In this document: positions 9,557 through 22,141 of the stretch, one piece after another | Layout: every line of letters starts with the position of its first letter | Position numbering within the stretch: the stretch's first letter is position 1 | Origin: Betaproteobacteria bacterium | GTDB taxonomy: Bacteria > Pseudomonadota > Gammaproteobacteria > Burkholderiales > Casimicrobiaceae | Direction of reading: 5' to 3' | Assembly: GCA_016716425.1 (NCBI GenBank) | Contig: JADJWJ010000021.1 | Location: 394,963-458,962 of the forward strand | Length of the DNA: 64,000 nt | The notes under the pieces: generated by a model | Told to the model about the DNA's origin: nothing | The model's input: the letters and a program-made list of their open reading frames with translations, nothing else | Database searches by the model: none | Position numbers and translations under genes: made by a program

Positions 9557-10466
9557 TGATGCACGAGCCCCTCCACTTCATTGGTCTGCGCGGCGCGCTC
9601 GCGCACGGCGCGCCGCTGGCGAAGCACACGAGCTGGCGTGCCGGCGGCCCCGCCGACACGCTGTTCGCGCCCGCCGACCGCGACGACCTCGCGGCGTTCC
9701 TGCGGCAGCTGCCTGCCGCGGAGCCGCTGACGGTGCTGGGCCTCGGCAGCAACACGCTGGTGCGCGACGGCGGCGTGCGCGGCACGGTGATCGTCCTGCA
9801 CAACCCGGGGGCAGTGCTGGCGGTGGCCGACGGCCTGATCTACGCGGACGCGGCGCTCGCGAGCCCGAAGCTCGCGCGCTTCGCGGCGAACCGCGGCTGT
9901 GCGCAGGCCGAGTTCCTGGCCGGCATCCCCGGAACGGTCGGCGGCGCGCTCGCGATGAACGCCGGCTGCTACGGCGGCGAGACGTGGCGCTACGTCGCCC
10001 GCGTCGAGGTGCTCTCGCGGGCCGGAGAGTTCGCGATTCGCACACCGGACGCGTACGCGATCGGGTACCGCAGCGTGGGACGCGCGGACGGCTCGCCGCC
10101 CGACGGCATCTTCACCGCGGCGTGGTTCCGCTTCCCCGAAGGCGACGCGGCGGAGGCGCGCGCGCGCATCCGTGACCTGCTCGCGCGCCGGATCGCGGCG
10201 CAGCCCCTGTCGCTGCCGAACGCCGGCAGCGTGTTCCGCAACCCGCCGGGCGACCACGCGGCACGCCTGATCGAGGCGTGCGGCTTGAAGGGCCACGCGA
10301 TCGGCGGCGTGCGCGTGTCCGAGAAGCACGCGAACTTCATCGTCAATCCGCGTGGTGCGGGCCGCGCCGCGGACATCGAGGCACTGATCGCGCACGTGCG
10401 CGCGACCGTGCGCGCGCGCACCGGCGTCGACCTCGAGCCCGAGGTGCGGATCGTGGGGGTTGCCTC

Positions 10467-10470
<4 letters not shown>
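9553..10470 (+). CDS. murB: UDP-N-acetylenolpyruvoylglucosamine reductase MurB
   Basis: A FAD-dependent reductase that makes UDP-MurNAc (305 aa). The FAD-binding blocks GLGSNTLVRDGGVRGTVI and GIPGTVGGALAMNAGCYGGE are present. The catalytic serine lies in NAGSVFRNP, and KHANFIVN follows. The short length and the GSVFRNP form resemble the shorter (type II) MurB class rather than the longer E. coli type. Three consecutive near-start ATGs (9553, 9556, 9559) are possible; the first overlaps the murC stop. From memory, many Burkholderia keep murB outside dcw, so its presence here may help place the organism. Confidence 0.96.
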
Positions 10471-11689
<1,219 letters not shown>

Positions 11690-11714
<25 letters not shown>

Positions 11715-12433
11715 ACGCGCTCGCGCTCACGCTCGCGACGCTCGCCGCGCTCTGCCTCGCGTGGCTCGCGCTCGCGTGGACGGTGCGCCAGCCGTGGTTC
11801 GCGTTCCGCGAGGTCGTCGTGACGACGCCGCTCGCGCGCGCCAGCGGCGCGCACCTCGAGGCGGTGATTCGCGAGGAGCTGACGGGCACGTTCTTCACGA
11901 TGAACCTCGGCCGTGCACGCGCGGCGCTGCGGGAGGTGCCGTGGGTGCGCGACGTGGCGCTGCGCCGGCAGTGGCCGGACCGGCTCGAGGTCGCCGTCGA
12001 CGAGCACGAGCCGCTCGCCCGCTGGAACGACGACGCCCTGGTCGGAACGCGCGGCGAGGTGTTCGTCGCGCAGTCGGCAGCCGAGCTGCCGCAGTTCGAG
12101 GGCCCCGAGGGCCGCGCCGCCGAGGTCGCCGCGCGCTGGCGCGCGTGGTCCGAGGGACTGGCGCCGCTCGCGCTGACGGTGACGCGAGTGCGCGTGTCGC
12201 AGCGCGGCGGCTGGCAGCTATCCGCCGCCGGGCCGGGCGGGCCGCTGACGATCGAGCTCGGCCGCGACGACGTCGACGCGCGGCTGGCGCGGTTCGTCGC
12301 CGCACACGGCCGCACGCTGTCCGCGCTGGCGCGCGCGGGCACTCGCGTCGAGGCGGTGGACCTGCGGTACCGGAACGGCTTCGCGGCCCGGATTCCGGCG
12401 TTTCGCGAGAAGGCCGCGAAGCCGAAGGCGTGA
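11690..12433 (+). CDS. ftsQ: Division protein FtsQ
   Basis: A bitopic inner-membrane divisome protein (247 aa) that links FtsA/FtsZ-side proteins to FtsB/FtsL and the septal synthases. A short cytoplasmic MWDDAKQMN segment precedes one transmembrane helix (about residues 9-28), then a POTRA-like segment (about 34-105) with FAFREVVVTTPLARAS and VPWVRDVALRRQWPDRLEV. The MWD start is the form I recall from other betaproteobacterial FtsQ proteins and fixes the ATG at 11690. The gene start overlaps the last 25 bases of the extended ddl frame, in a different frame. Confidence 0.93.
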
Positions 12434-12461
12434 AGGCGCGGCGGCAGCGAAGGATGAGCGC

Positions 12462-13694
12462 ATGGTGAAGGACAGCAAGAACCTGATCGTCGGCCTCGAC
12501 ATCGGCACGTCGAAGATCGTCGCAATCGTTGCCGAGGTCGGCGCCGACGGCGCGCTCAACGTGATCGGCCTCGGCACGCAGCCGTCGCGCGGACTCAAGA
12601 AGGGCGTGGTCGTCAACATCGAGGCGACGATGGCGTCGATCCAGCGCGTGCTCGAGGAGGCCGAGCTGATGGCCGACTGCCAGATCCGCGAGGTCTACAC
12701 GGGCATCGCCGGCAGCCACATCCGCTGCTACTCGTCGCACGGCATGGTCGCGATCAAGGAAAAGGAAGTGATGCAGGCGGACATCGACCGCGTCGTCGAG
12801 ACCGCGAAGGCCATCCCGATCCCGAACGACCAGCAGATCCTGCACATCGTGCCGCAGGGCTTCACGATCGACGGGCAGGAGGACGTGCGCGAGCCGCTCG
12901 GGATGAGCGGCGTCCGGCTCGAGGTCGACGTGCACATCGTGACCGGTGCCGTGTCGGCGGTCGAGAACGTCACCAAGTGCATCCGCCGCTGCGGCCTCGA
13001 GGTGCGCGACGTGATCCTGCAGCCGCTGGCCTCCGCGACCGCCGTGCTGTCGGAGGACGAGAAGGACCTGGGCGTGTGCCTGATCGACATCGGCGGCGGC
13101 ACCGCCGACATCGCCGTCTACGCCGGCGGGTCGATCCGCCACACGGCCGTGATCCCGATCGCCGGCGACCAGGTCACCAACGACATCGCGATGACGCTGC
13201 GCACGCCGACCAAGGACGCGGAGGAGCTGAAGGTCCGCTACGGCTGCGCGCTGCGCCAGCTCGCCGACCCCAACGACGTGATCGAGGTGCCGGGCGTGGG
13301 CGAGCGCGCGCCGCGCAAGCTGTCGCGCCCGATGCTCGCGGAGGTGATCGAGCCGCGGATCGAGGAGCTGTTTCAGTTCGTGCAGTCCGAGGTGCGCCGC
13401 AGCGGCTTCGAGGAAATGATCTCGTCGGGGATCGTCGTGACCGGCGGCTCCGCGCTGCTGCAGGGGCTGAGCGAGCTCGGCGAGGAGGTCTTCCACATGC
13501 CGGTGCGCATCGGAGTCCCGTCCTACACGGGCGGCCTCGCCGACGTGGTGAAGAGCCCGCGCTACGCGACCGCGATGGGTCTGCTGCTCGAGGGCCGCGA
13601 GCAGTTCCTGCGCGGGCAGGCCGCCCGCGCGCAGGTCGCCGGCATCGGCGGCGCCGCGGAAAGGATGAAGCAATGGTTCAAGGCGAATTTCTAG
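12462..13694 (+). CDS. ftsA: Division protein FtsA
   Basis: An actin-like ATPase (410 aa) that tethers FtsZ filaments to the membrane. The phosphate-1 motif GLDIGTSKIVAIV is at about residues 10-22; DIGGGTADIAVY and GIVVTGGSALLQGL are the other nucleotide-binding blocks. The C-terminus ends in an amphipathic AAERMKQWFKANF helix, the usual membrane-targeting sequence. It follows ftsQ by 28 bases, with a purine-rich AAGGATGAG ribosome site upstream of the ATG. Confidence 0.97.
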   Translation: MVKDSKNLIVGLDIGTSKIVAIVAEVGADGALNVIGLGTQPSRGLKKGVVVNIEATMASIQRVLEEAELMADCQIREVYTGIAGSHIRCYSSHGMVAIKEKEVMQADIDRVVETAKAIPIPNDQQILHIVPQGFTIDGQEDVREPLGMSGVRLEVDVHIVTGAVSAVENVTKCIRRCGLEVRDVILQPLASATAVLSEDEKDLGVCLIDIGGGTADIAVYAGGSIRHTAVIPIAGDQVTNDIAMTLRTPTKDAEELKVRYGCALRQLADPNDVIEVPGVGERAPRKLSRPMLAEVIEPRIEELFQFVQSEVRRSGFEEMISSGIVVTGGSALLQGLSELGEEVFHMPVRIGVPSYTGGLADVVKSPRYATAMGLLLEGREQFLRGQAARAQVAGIGGAAERMKQWFKANF

Positions 13695-13813
13695 CGCGTG
13701 CGCGGGCCCGCGGGCCCGCGGGTGCGCAACGGCGAATACGACAACGACGACGACACCGGAAATCGGGACAACGCAATCACCTTGGTTCGAATTGACAGGA
13801 GAAGGAGCACACC
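13695..13813 (+). promoter_or_regulatory. ftsA-ftsZ intergenic region with a 20-bp palindrome and a strong ribosome site
   Basis: The 119-bp gap starts with a perfect 20-bp GC palindrome at 13701-13720, able to form a hairpin just after the ftsA stop. It ends with the purine-rich AGGAGAAGGAG (13797-13807) six bases before the ftsZ ATG. This fits separate, strong translation of ftsZ, which is needed in excess over FtsA. No convincing sigma-70 pair was found; TTGACA at 13792 lies too close to the ATG to be its -35. Confidence 0.5.
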
Positions 13814-14995
13814 ATGTTCGAGATCATCGATCAGACGCAGGAAGAAGGCGCGGTCATCAAGGTCATCGGCGTCGGCGGCTGCGGCGGCAACGCCGTCGAG
13901 CACATGATCGACCGCGGGCTCGCGGGCGTGGAGTTCATCTGCGCCAACACCGACGCGCAGGCGCTGAAGCGCTCGACGGCGCGCACGCAGCTGCAGCTGG
14001 GCTCGACGCTGACGCGGGGCCTGGGGGCGGGCGCCAAGCCGGAGATCGGCCGCGACGCCGCGATGGAGGACCGCGACCGCATCGCCGAGATGATCACCGG
14101 CGCCGACATGCTGTTCATCACCGCGGGCATGGGCGGCGGCACCGGCACGGGCGCCGCGCCGGTCATCGCCGACATCGCCAAGACCATGGGCATCCTGACG
14201 GTCGCCGTCGTGACGCGGCCGTTCCGGTTCGAGGGCAAGCGGCAGAAGGTCGCCCAGTCCGGCATCGAGGAACTCGGGAAGAAGGTCGACTCGCTGATCA
14301 TCATCCCCAACGACAAGCTGATCGACGTTCTGGGCGAGGACATCGCGCTGCTCGACGCGTACGCCGCGGCCAACGACGTGCTGCACGGCGCCGTCGCCGG
14401 CATCGCCGAGGTCATCAACAACCCGGGTCTCGTCAACGTCGACTTCGCCGACGTGCGCACGGTCATGGGCGAGGTCGGCATGGCGATGATGGGATCGGCC
14501 ACCGCCGGCGGCGTGGAACGCGGCCGCCAGGCCGCCGAGCAGGCGGTGCGCAGCCCGCTGCTCGAGGACGTCAACCTGGCGGGCGCGCGCGGCGTGCTCG
14601 TCAACGTCACGGCGTCGGCCGGCCTCAAGATGAAGGAGTACTACGAGGTCATGAACACGATCAAGGAATTCACCGCGGACGACGCGATGGTGATCGTGGG
14701 CACGGTGATCGACGAGTCGATGGGCGAGGACCTGCGGGTGACGATGATCGCGACGGGCCTGGGCGGCGCCGCGGCGGTGGGCAAGCGGCCGCTGAAGCTC
14801 GAGGTGTTCGAGAGCGAGGCGATCGCCCAGCGCACCGGCACCGACGGCCTGGGCGTGCGGGTCGAAACGATCGACTACGACAATCTCGACCAGCCGGCCG
14901 TGATGCGCAAGGGCCGCGCTGCGCCGGCGGCGGGCGGCACCCCGGCGTTCGACGCGTCGGAAATCCCCGCCTTCCTGCGCAAGCAGGCCGATTGA
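13814..14995 (+). CDS. ftsZ: Tubulin-like division GTPase FtsZ
   Basis: Polymerises into the Z-ring that recruits the division machinery (393 aa). The N-terminal VIGVGGCGGNAVEHMI block, the tubulin signature GGGTGTGAAPV (near residue 108) and the T7-like NVDFADVRTVM segment are present. After a short linker the protein ends in EIPAFLRKQAD, the conserved C-terminal peptide that binds FtsA and ZipA. The gene closes the dcw core; a 174-base gap follows before lpxC. Confidence 0.98.
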   Translation: MFEIIDQTQEEGAVIKVIGVGGCGGNAVEHMIDRGLAGVEFICANTDAQALKRSTARTQLQLGSTLTRGLGAGAKPEIGRDAAMEDRDRIAEMITGADMLFITAGMGGGTGTGAAPVIADIAKTMGILTVAVVTRPFRFEGKRQKVAQSGIEELGKKVDSLIIIPNDKLIDVLGEDIALLDAYAAANDVLHGAVAGIAEVINNPGLVNVDFADVRTVMGEVGMAMMGSATAGGVERGRQAAEQAVRSPLLEDVNLAGARGVLVNVTASAGLKMKEYYEVMNTIKEFTADDAMVIVGTVIDESMGEDLRVTMIATGLGGAAAVGKRPLKLEVFESEAIAQRTGTDGLGVRVETIDYDNLDQPAVMRKGRAAPAAGGTPAFDASEIPAFLRKQAD

Positions 14996-15121
14996 GGGGG
15001 GGCCGCCTGGCGAAGTCGCGACCACGCAGCCACGCCCGGGGCGCGCGCACCGCGGCTCGGGCCGGCCCCAAGCGCCCTCGCCGCCGTTCGCCTCCGCGCT
15101 GGCGACGGCGGCGGTCCGCTG

Positions 15122-15130
15122 TGCTATAAT
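15122..15130 (+). promoter_or_regulatory. Extended -10 promoter of lpxC
   Basis: TGC followed by a perfect TATAAT (15125-15130) gives an extended -10 element, 39 bases before the lpxC ATG. No good -35 box is seen 17 bases upstream (GCGACG), which is usual for extended -10 promoters. The match stands out in sequence with so few A/T runs. Confidence 0.7.
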
Positions 15131-15169
15131 CATCAGCTAACCCGTTGACGCGGCGGGGATTTGCCCGAG

Positions 15170-16084
15170 ATGCTCCAACAACGAACACTGCAGCGCCTCA
15201 CCCGCACCACCGGTGTCGGCCTGCACACGGGCGCGCGCGTCGAAATGATCCTGCGCCCCGCGCCGCCGGACACGGGCATCGTGTTCCATCGCACCGACCT
15301 GCCGAGCGCGGTCGCGATTCCCGCCGTCGCCGCGAACGTCGGCGACACGCGGCTGTCGTCGACGCTGAAGGCCGACGGTGCATCGGTGTCGACGGTCGAG
15401 CACCTGATGTCCGCGCTCGCCGGCCTCGGCATCGACAACCTGCACGTCGACATCGCCGGCCCCGAGCTGCCGATCATGGACGGCAGCGCCGGGCCGTTCG
15501 TGTTCCTGCTGCAGTCGGCGGGGATCGTCGAGCAGAAGGCGAGAAAGCGCTACCTGCGGGTGACGTCGCCGGTCGAGGTCCGCGACGGCGACAAGTGGGC
15601 GCGCTTCGAGCCGTTCGACGGCTTCCGGCTCGACTTCACGATCGATTTCCCGCACCCGGTGTTCGGTTCCGAGAACCGCCACATCGTCGTCGACTTCGCG
15701 TTCGATTCGTACGCGAAGGAAGTGGCGCGCGCGCGCACGTTCGGCTTCATGCAGGACGTCGAGGCGATGCGCGCGGCGGGGCTGGGGCTGGGCGGCAGCC
15801 TGCAGAACGCCGTCGTCCTCGACGAGTTCCGCGTCCTGAACAGCGAGGGCCTGCGCTACGACAACGAGTTCGTCCGGCACAAGGTGCTGGACGCGATCGG
15901 CGACCTCTACCTGCTCGGGCATCCGCTGATCGGCCAGTACACGGCGTACAAGTCCGGCCACGCGGTCAACAACCAGCTGGCCCGGGCGCTGCTCGCCCGC
16001 GCCGACGCGTTCGAAATCGTCACGTTCGCCGACGAAACGACGGTCCCCACGGCCTTCCACGACTGGATGCCGAATCCGGCGTAG
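15170..16084 (+). CDS. lpxC: UDP-3-O-acyl-N-acetylglucosamine deacetylase LpxC
   Basis: The zinc-dependent committed step of lipid A synthesis in the cytoplasm (304 aa). H78 (in STVEHLMSALAG), H237 and D241 (in HKVLDAIGDLYLLG) are the three zinc ligands, one residue off the E. coli numbering. This supports the ATG at 15170 (MLQQRTLQR) over a TTG nine bases upstream. Its position after ftsZ is the standard one in proteobacteria. LpxC level is classically controlled by proteolysis, which this sequence cannot show. Confidence 0.97.
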   Translation: MLQQRTLQRLTRTTGVGLHTGARVEMILRPAPPDTGIVFHRTDLPSAVAIPAVAANVGDTRLSSTLKADGASVSTVEHLMSALAGLGIDNLHVDIAGPELPIMDGSAGPFVFLLQSAGIVEQKARKRYLRVTSPVEVRDGDKWARFEPFDGFRLDFTIDFPHPVFGSENRHIVVDFAFDSYAKEVARARTFGFMQDVEAMRAAGLGLGGSLQNAVVLDEFRVLNSEGLRYDNEFVRHKVLDAIGDLYLLGHPLIGQYTAYKSGHAVNNQLARALLARADAFEIVTFADETTVPTAFHDWMPNPA

Positions 16085-16104
16085 CGTACGCAGGGCGCCG
16101 ATCC

Positions 16105-16290
16105 GTGGTCCTCGTCCGGCTGCTCCTGGTTCTGGCGATCGGCTGCATCCTCGTCGCCGGACTGCTGTACCTCTTCACGCGCGACCGCCGCTACCTGCGC
16201 TTCCTCGTGCACGTCGCCAAATTCACGGTCTGGCTGCTGGCGGGGGTCCTGCTGTTCTTCCTGATCGAGCGCGTGGTCATCATGGCCTGA
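16105..16290 (+). CDS. Small two-helix membrane protein, function unknown
   Basis: A 61-residue frame with a GTG start 20 bases after lpxC. It has two hydrophobic segments (about residues 2-20 and 36-56) separated by FTRDRRYLRF. No catalytic motif or named family was recognised. Its closeness to lpxC on the same strand suggests co-transcription. It ends nine bases before the convergent dciA stop. Confidence 0.55.
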   Translation: MVLVRLLLVLAIGCILVAGLLYLFTRDRRYLRFLVHVAKFTVWLLAGVLLFFLIERVVIMA

Positions 16291-16299
16291 CCGGTGCAG

Positions 16300-16740
16300 C
16301 TAGCCCCCGCGCCGCGCCAGCCGCTCGACCGCGTCCTTGAGCGGCCCGTCGGGCAGGCCGCCGGCGAGCCGGCGAAGAGGCGCAGAAACGACCTTACTTG
16401 ATTGATTTGCTTGGGATTTGTCGGGTGGCGCGGCCGCGGCCCGCACTTGCACGCGCACCCGTAATTCAGTAAAGTCGAACCCTTCCCGCCGAAGGCCGGC
16501 GAGGAGGTCGGGCGAGCGCTGGCGGACCACCGCGGCGACGGCGCCGGCAGCCGCCGCGAGCGTCAGAACGCCCGGCACTGCCTCTGCAACCCGCACTCGA
16601 TCGGCCAGCGCCCGCGGCAGTTGGCGGCGCACGGCGGTCGTCAGGCGGGCTTCCTGCTCGGTCCGTTCACGCCACGCGGCAATCTGCGCGTCGCTGGCGA
16701 GGATGCGGGAGAGCGGTTTCGCGGGATTCGGTTTCGCCAT
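16300..16740 (-). CDS. dciA: DUF721 / DciA-like protein
   Basis: A 146-residue basic protein with a DUF721-type N-terminal region (about residues 8-100), including PRALADRVRVAEAVPGVLTLAAAAGAVAAVVRQ read as separate strands, and a polar Ser/Ala-rich tail. DciA proteins load or regulate the replicative helicase DnaB in bacteria without DnaC. The position between lpxC and the M23 peptidase-secA pair, on the opposite strand, is one I recall for betaproteobacterial DUF721 genes. The family call comes from composition, length and context, not from a catalytic motif, so it is less certain than its neighbours. Confidence 0.72.
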   Translation of the reverse strand: MAKPNPAKPLSRILASDAQIAAWRERTEQEARLTTAVRRQLPRALADRVRVAEAVPGVLTLAAAAGAVAAVVRQRSPDLLAGLRREGFDFTELRVRVQVRAAAAPPDKSQANQSSKVVSAPLRRLAGGLPDGPLKDAVERLARRGG

Positions 16741-16797
16741 GATTCGCAGCGCCCCCGGCATGTCCGGACGCGCGGCGCGCGGTGGGAGGGTAGGCAA

Positions 16798-17730
16798 TTG
16801 AACATCATTCTGGTCGCGGGCGCGAATGCGAAGGCCCGCACGCTCACGCTGGACTGGCGGCACTGGGCCGCCGGCGGCGCCGCCCTCTTCGTCCTGTTCC
16901 TCGCGTTCACGTTCGCGTTCAACTTCGTGACGCTGAAGTGGGCAGCGGCGATGCAGCACCCGTGGCTGTCGGCCATCGTGCTCGCCGACCAGCGCGCCGA
17001 GGCGGCACGCGTGCAGGAACGCGTCCAGGGCCACTTGAACGCGATGGCGGTGCGGTTGGGCGAACTGCAGGCGCGGATGCTGCGCCTCGACGGGCTGGGC
17101 GAGCGGCTCGCGAAGTCTGCCGGCTTGAGCCCGCAGGAGTTGCCTTCGCTGCAGGCGGGAACGGCGCCCGGCCGCGGCGGCGCGGAGTCGTCGCTGCCGT
17201 CGCGCAACCTGTCCGTGCAGGAGTTCGCCGACCTGGTCGACCGGCTCGCCCGGCAGATGGAAACGCGGGGCGACCAGCTGTCCGTGCTCGAGGCGCTGCT
17301 CGTGCACGATTCGACGAACCGCAAGTTCATGCCATCGCTCTATCCGATCGTCGACGGCTGGTTCTCGTCGAACTACGGTTACCGGATCGACCCCTTCACC
17401 GGCCAGCACTCGATGCACGAAGGCATCGACTTCCCCGCCGAATCCGGAACGCCGATCGTGGCGGCCGCGAGCGGCAAGGTCGTGTTCGCGGAGTGGCACC
17501 CCGCCTATGGTAAGATGATCGAGATCGACCACGGCAACGGACTCTTGTCGCGCTACGCGCACGCGTCGCTGCTGCTCGTAAAGGAGGGCGACCTTGTGGT
17601 CCGCGGCCAGCGGGTCGCGACGGTCGGCTCGACGGGGCGGTCCACCGGACCCCACCTCCACTTCGAGGTCCGCCTGAACGGGGTGCCGCAGAACCCGGCA
17701 CGGTTCCTGCAATCCCCCAACCTGAGCTGA
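16798..17730 (+). CDS. M23 family zinc metallopeptidase, membrane anchored
   Basis: A 310-residue envelope peptidase. A TTG start behind GGGAGGG (16785-16791) gives MNIILVAGANAKARTLTL, then one transmembrane helix (about 20-42), a coiled-coil stretch with repeated Leu/Arg/Glu (about 62-105) and the LytM/M23 domain (about 190-300). The zinc ligands are H207 and D211 in HEGID and H288 in HLHFE, so the site looks catalytically intact. Such enzymes cut peptidoglycan crosslinks or activate amidases. It precedes secA on the same strand, but a strong terminator separates them. Confidence 0.9.
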   Translation: MNIILVAGANAKARTLTLDWRHWAAGGAALFVLFLAFTFAFNFVTLKWAAAMQHPWLSAIVLADQRAEAARVQERVQGHLNAMAVRLGELQARMLRLDGLGERLAKSAGLSPQELPSLQAGTAPGRGGAESSLPSRNLSVQEFADLVDRLARQMETRGDQLSVLEALLVHDSTNRKFMPSLYPIVDGWFSSNYGYRIDPFTGQHSMHEGIDFPAESGTPIVAAASGKVVFAEWHPAYGKMIEIDHGNGLLSRYAHASLLLVKEGDLVVRGQRVATVGSTGRSTGPHLHFEVRLNGVPQNPARFLQSPNLS

Positions 17731-17754
17731 CGGCGGTCCGGATCGTTCCGACAC

Positions 17755-17787
17755 GGGGGTGAGGCGGTCCTCACCCCCTTGTTTTTT
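17755..17787 (+). terminator. Rho-independent terminator after the M23 peptidase gene
   Basis: A perfect 10-bp stem (17755-17764 with 17769-17778), a 4-base loop and a downstream TTGTTTTTT tract. It lies 24 bases after the peptidase stop and 50 bases before secA, so secA needs its own start of transcription. Confidence 0.93.
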
Positions 17788-17837
17788 GCCCCCGCGGCCG
17801 AACGTAACCCGAGCGCAGTCCGGCGGATCCCATCCCG

Positions 17838-20561
<2,724 letters not shown>

Positions 20562-20566
20562 CTTGA

Positions 20567-20751
20567 GGGGGCAGACGCGAATTTCGCTTTCGGCGCGTCT
20601 CGCCGCGGGTGCGGTCAACGCCGGAGCGAGAGAATTTCGTGTCTGACGCTGCGGGCGGGCCACCGGGGGTCAGACTCGATTTCTTGCTCCGTTTGCGTTG
20701 AACGGACTGCCTCGCAGATGCGTCCGCAGAACAGAAATCGAATCTGACCCC
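20567..20751. repeat. REP-like inverted repeats between secA and argJ
   Basis: Two nested hairpin-type units. The better one has arms at 20666-20684 and 20733-20751, which match at 18 of 19 positions and both carry the core GGGGTCAGA (as TCTGACCCC on the right). A weaker unit of the same shape spans 20567-20650. A further copy lies after argJ (22027-22101). No gene is seen in the gap 20562-20769. Confidence 0.82.
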
Positions 20752-20769
20752 TCGTCCTGACCCCGCGCC

Positions 20770-22011
20770 ATGCCCGTCAACTGCACACCTCCCACCGCTG
20801 ATTCCCTGCTGCCTGTCCCGGGCGTCGTGCTGGGCACCGCGGCGGCGCGGATCAAGAACTGGGACCGCGACGACGTGCTGCTCGTCGTCTGCGATCCCGG
20901 TACCGTCGCCGCCGGCGTGTTCACGCAGAATCGCTTCTGCGCGGCGCCGGTGACCGTCTGCCGCGCGCATCTCGCGCGCCAGCACGAACGGCGCGCCGGG
21001 TTCCGGGCGCTGGTGGTAAACGCCGGCAATGCGAATGCCGGCACCGGCGCGGCGGGGCTCGCCGATGCGCACGCCGAGTGCGTGGCCGTCGCGCGCCTGC
21101 TCGACTGCGCACCCGAGGACGTGCTGCCGTACTCGACCGGCGTGATCATGGAGCCGCTGCCGGTGGCGAAGATCGTCGCCGCGCTGCCGGCGGCGAAGGC
21201 TGCCGCGCGCGTGGACGGCTGGTTCGCCGCAGCGAAGGCGATCATGACCACGGACACCGTGCCGAAGGGCGCGTCGCGCCGCGTAAGCGTCGACGGCGTG
21301 CCGGTGACGGTGGCCGGCATCGCGAAGGGCGCCGGCATGATCCACCCGGACATGGCGACGATGCTCGCGTTCATGGCGACCGACGCCCCGCTGTCCGCGC
21401 CGCTCCTCGCGCAAGTCGTCCGCGAGGTCGCGGACGTATCGTTCAACGGCGCGACCGTCGACGGGGACACGTCGACCAACGACAGCTTCGTGCTGGCGGC
21501 GACCGGCCGCGCGCGGCTCGACCCGATCGTCGCGCAGGGCGACGCGCGCCTCGTTCCCATCCGGCGCGCGATCGAGGAGTGCGCGGTGGCGCTGGCGCAG
21601 GCGATCGTGCGCGACGGCGAGGGCGCCACCAAGTTCATCGCGATCCGGGTGGACGGCGGTCGCACCGTCGACGAGTGCCGCCGCGTCGCCTTCGGCATCG
21701 CGCACTCGCCGCTCGTCAAGACCGCGTTCTTCGCGTCCGACCCCAACCTCGGCCGGATCGTCTGCGCGATCGGCAACGCCGCGGCGCCGGACACCGACCC
21801 GGCGCGCGTGTCGTTCTGGCTGGACGACGTGCTGGTGGTCGACCGCGGCGGCCGCGCGGCCGCGTATCGCGAGGAGGACGGCCAGCGCGTGATGAAGCGG
21901 GACGAGATCGCGGTCCGCGTCGACCTGGGCCGCGGGAGTGCTGCGGCGACCGTCTGGACGTGCGACTTCTCGCACGACTACGTGTCGATCAACGCCGACT
22001 ACCGCTCGTAG
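20770..22011 (+). CDS. argJ: Bifunctional glutamate N-acetyltransferase / ornithine acetyltransferase ArgJ
   Basis: Catalyses the acetyl-recycling steps of arginine synthesis (413 aa). The self-cleavage block KGAGMIHPDMATML is present, with the nucleophilic threonine at about residue 197 (in MATML), so the precursor should be cut into alpha and beta chains. The FNGATVDGDTSTNDS and SDPNLGRI blocks are typical. Whether it is bifunctional or only an ornithine acetyltransferase cannot be told from sequence alone. The gene stands alone between two REP-like elements. Confidence 0.96.
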   Translation: MPVNCTPPTADSLLPVPGVVLGTAAARIKNWDRDDVLLVVCDPGTVAAGVFTQNRFCAAPVTVCRAHLARQHERRAGFRALVVNAGNANAGTGAAGLADAHAECVAVARLLDCAPEDVLPYSTGVIMEPLPVAKIVAALPAAKAAARVDGWFAAAKAIMTTDTVPKGASRRVSVDGVPVTVAGIAKGAGMIHPDMATMLAFMATDAPLSAPLLAQVVREVADVSFNGATVDGDTSTNDSFVLAATGRARLDPIVAQGDARLVPIRRAIEECAVALAQAIVRDGEGATKFIAIRVDGGRTVDECRRVAFGIAHSPLVKTAFFASDPNLGRIVCAIGNAAAPDTDPARVSFWLDDVLVVDRGGRAAAYREEDGQRVMKRDEIAVRVDLGRGSAAATVWTCDFSHDYVSINADYRS

Positions 22012-22026
22012 ACGCAGGGGTCGCCA

Positions 22027-22101
22027 GGGGTCAGATCCGGATTTCGCCCGCGATGATCGATACACTGGCGACGCGCCCCGGCGAAATCCGAGTCTGACCC
22101 C
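22027..22101. repeat. REP-like inverted repeat after argJ
   Basis: Arms at 22027-22048 and 22080-22101 match at 20 of 22 positions, with the core GGGGTCAGA and a GATTTCG extension. The loop is 31 bases. It is the same family as the element before argJ. It lies 15 bases after the argJ stop and could act as a transcript end or mRNA stabiliser, but has no T-tract. Confidence 0.85.
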
Positions 22102-22141
22102 GGGTTCGAAACACAGGTCCGCGAAGGGATTGCAGTCGCCG

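Noticed and set aside
13792..13797. TTGACA before ftsZ as a -35 box
   Set aside because: It lies 17 bases before the ATG and overlaps the ribosome site, leaving no room for a -10 and a transcript leader.
15161..16084. TTG start for lpxC
   Set aside because: The ATG nine bases later gives the conserved LpxC N-terminus and zinc ligand spacing.
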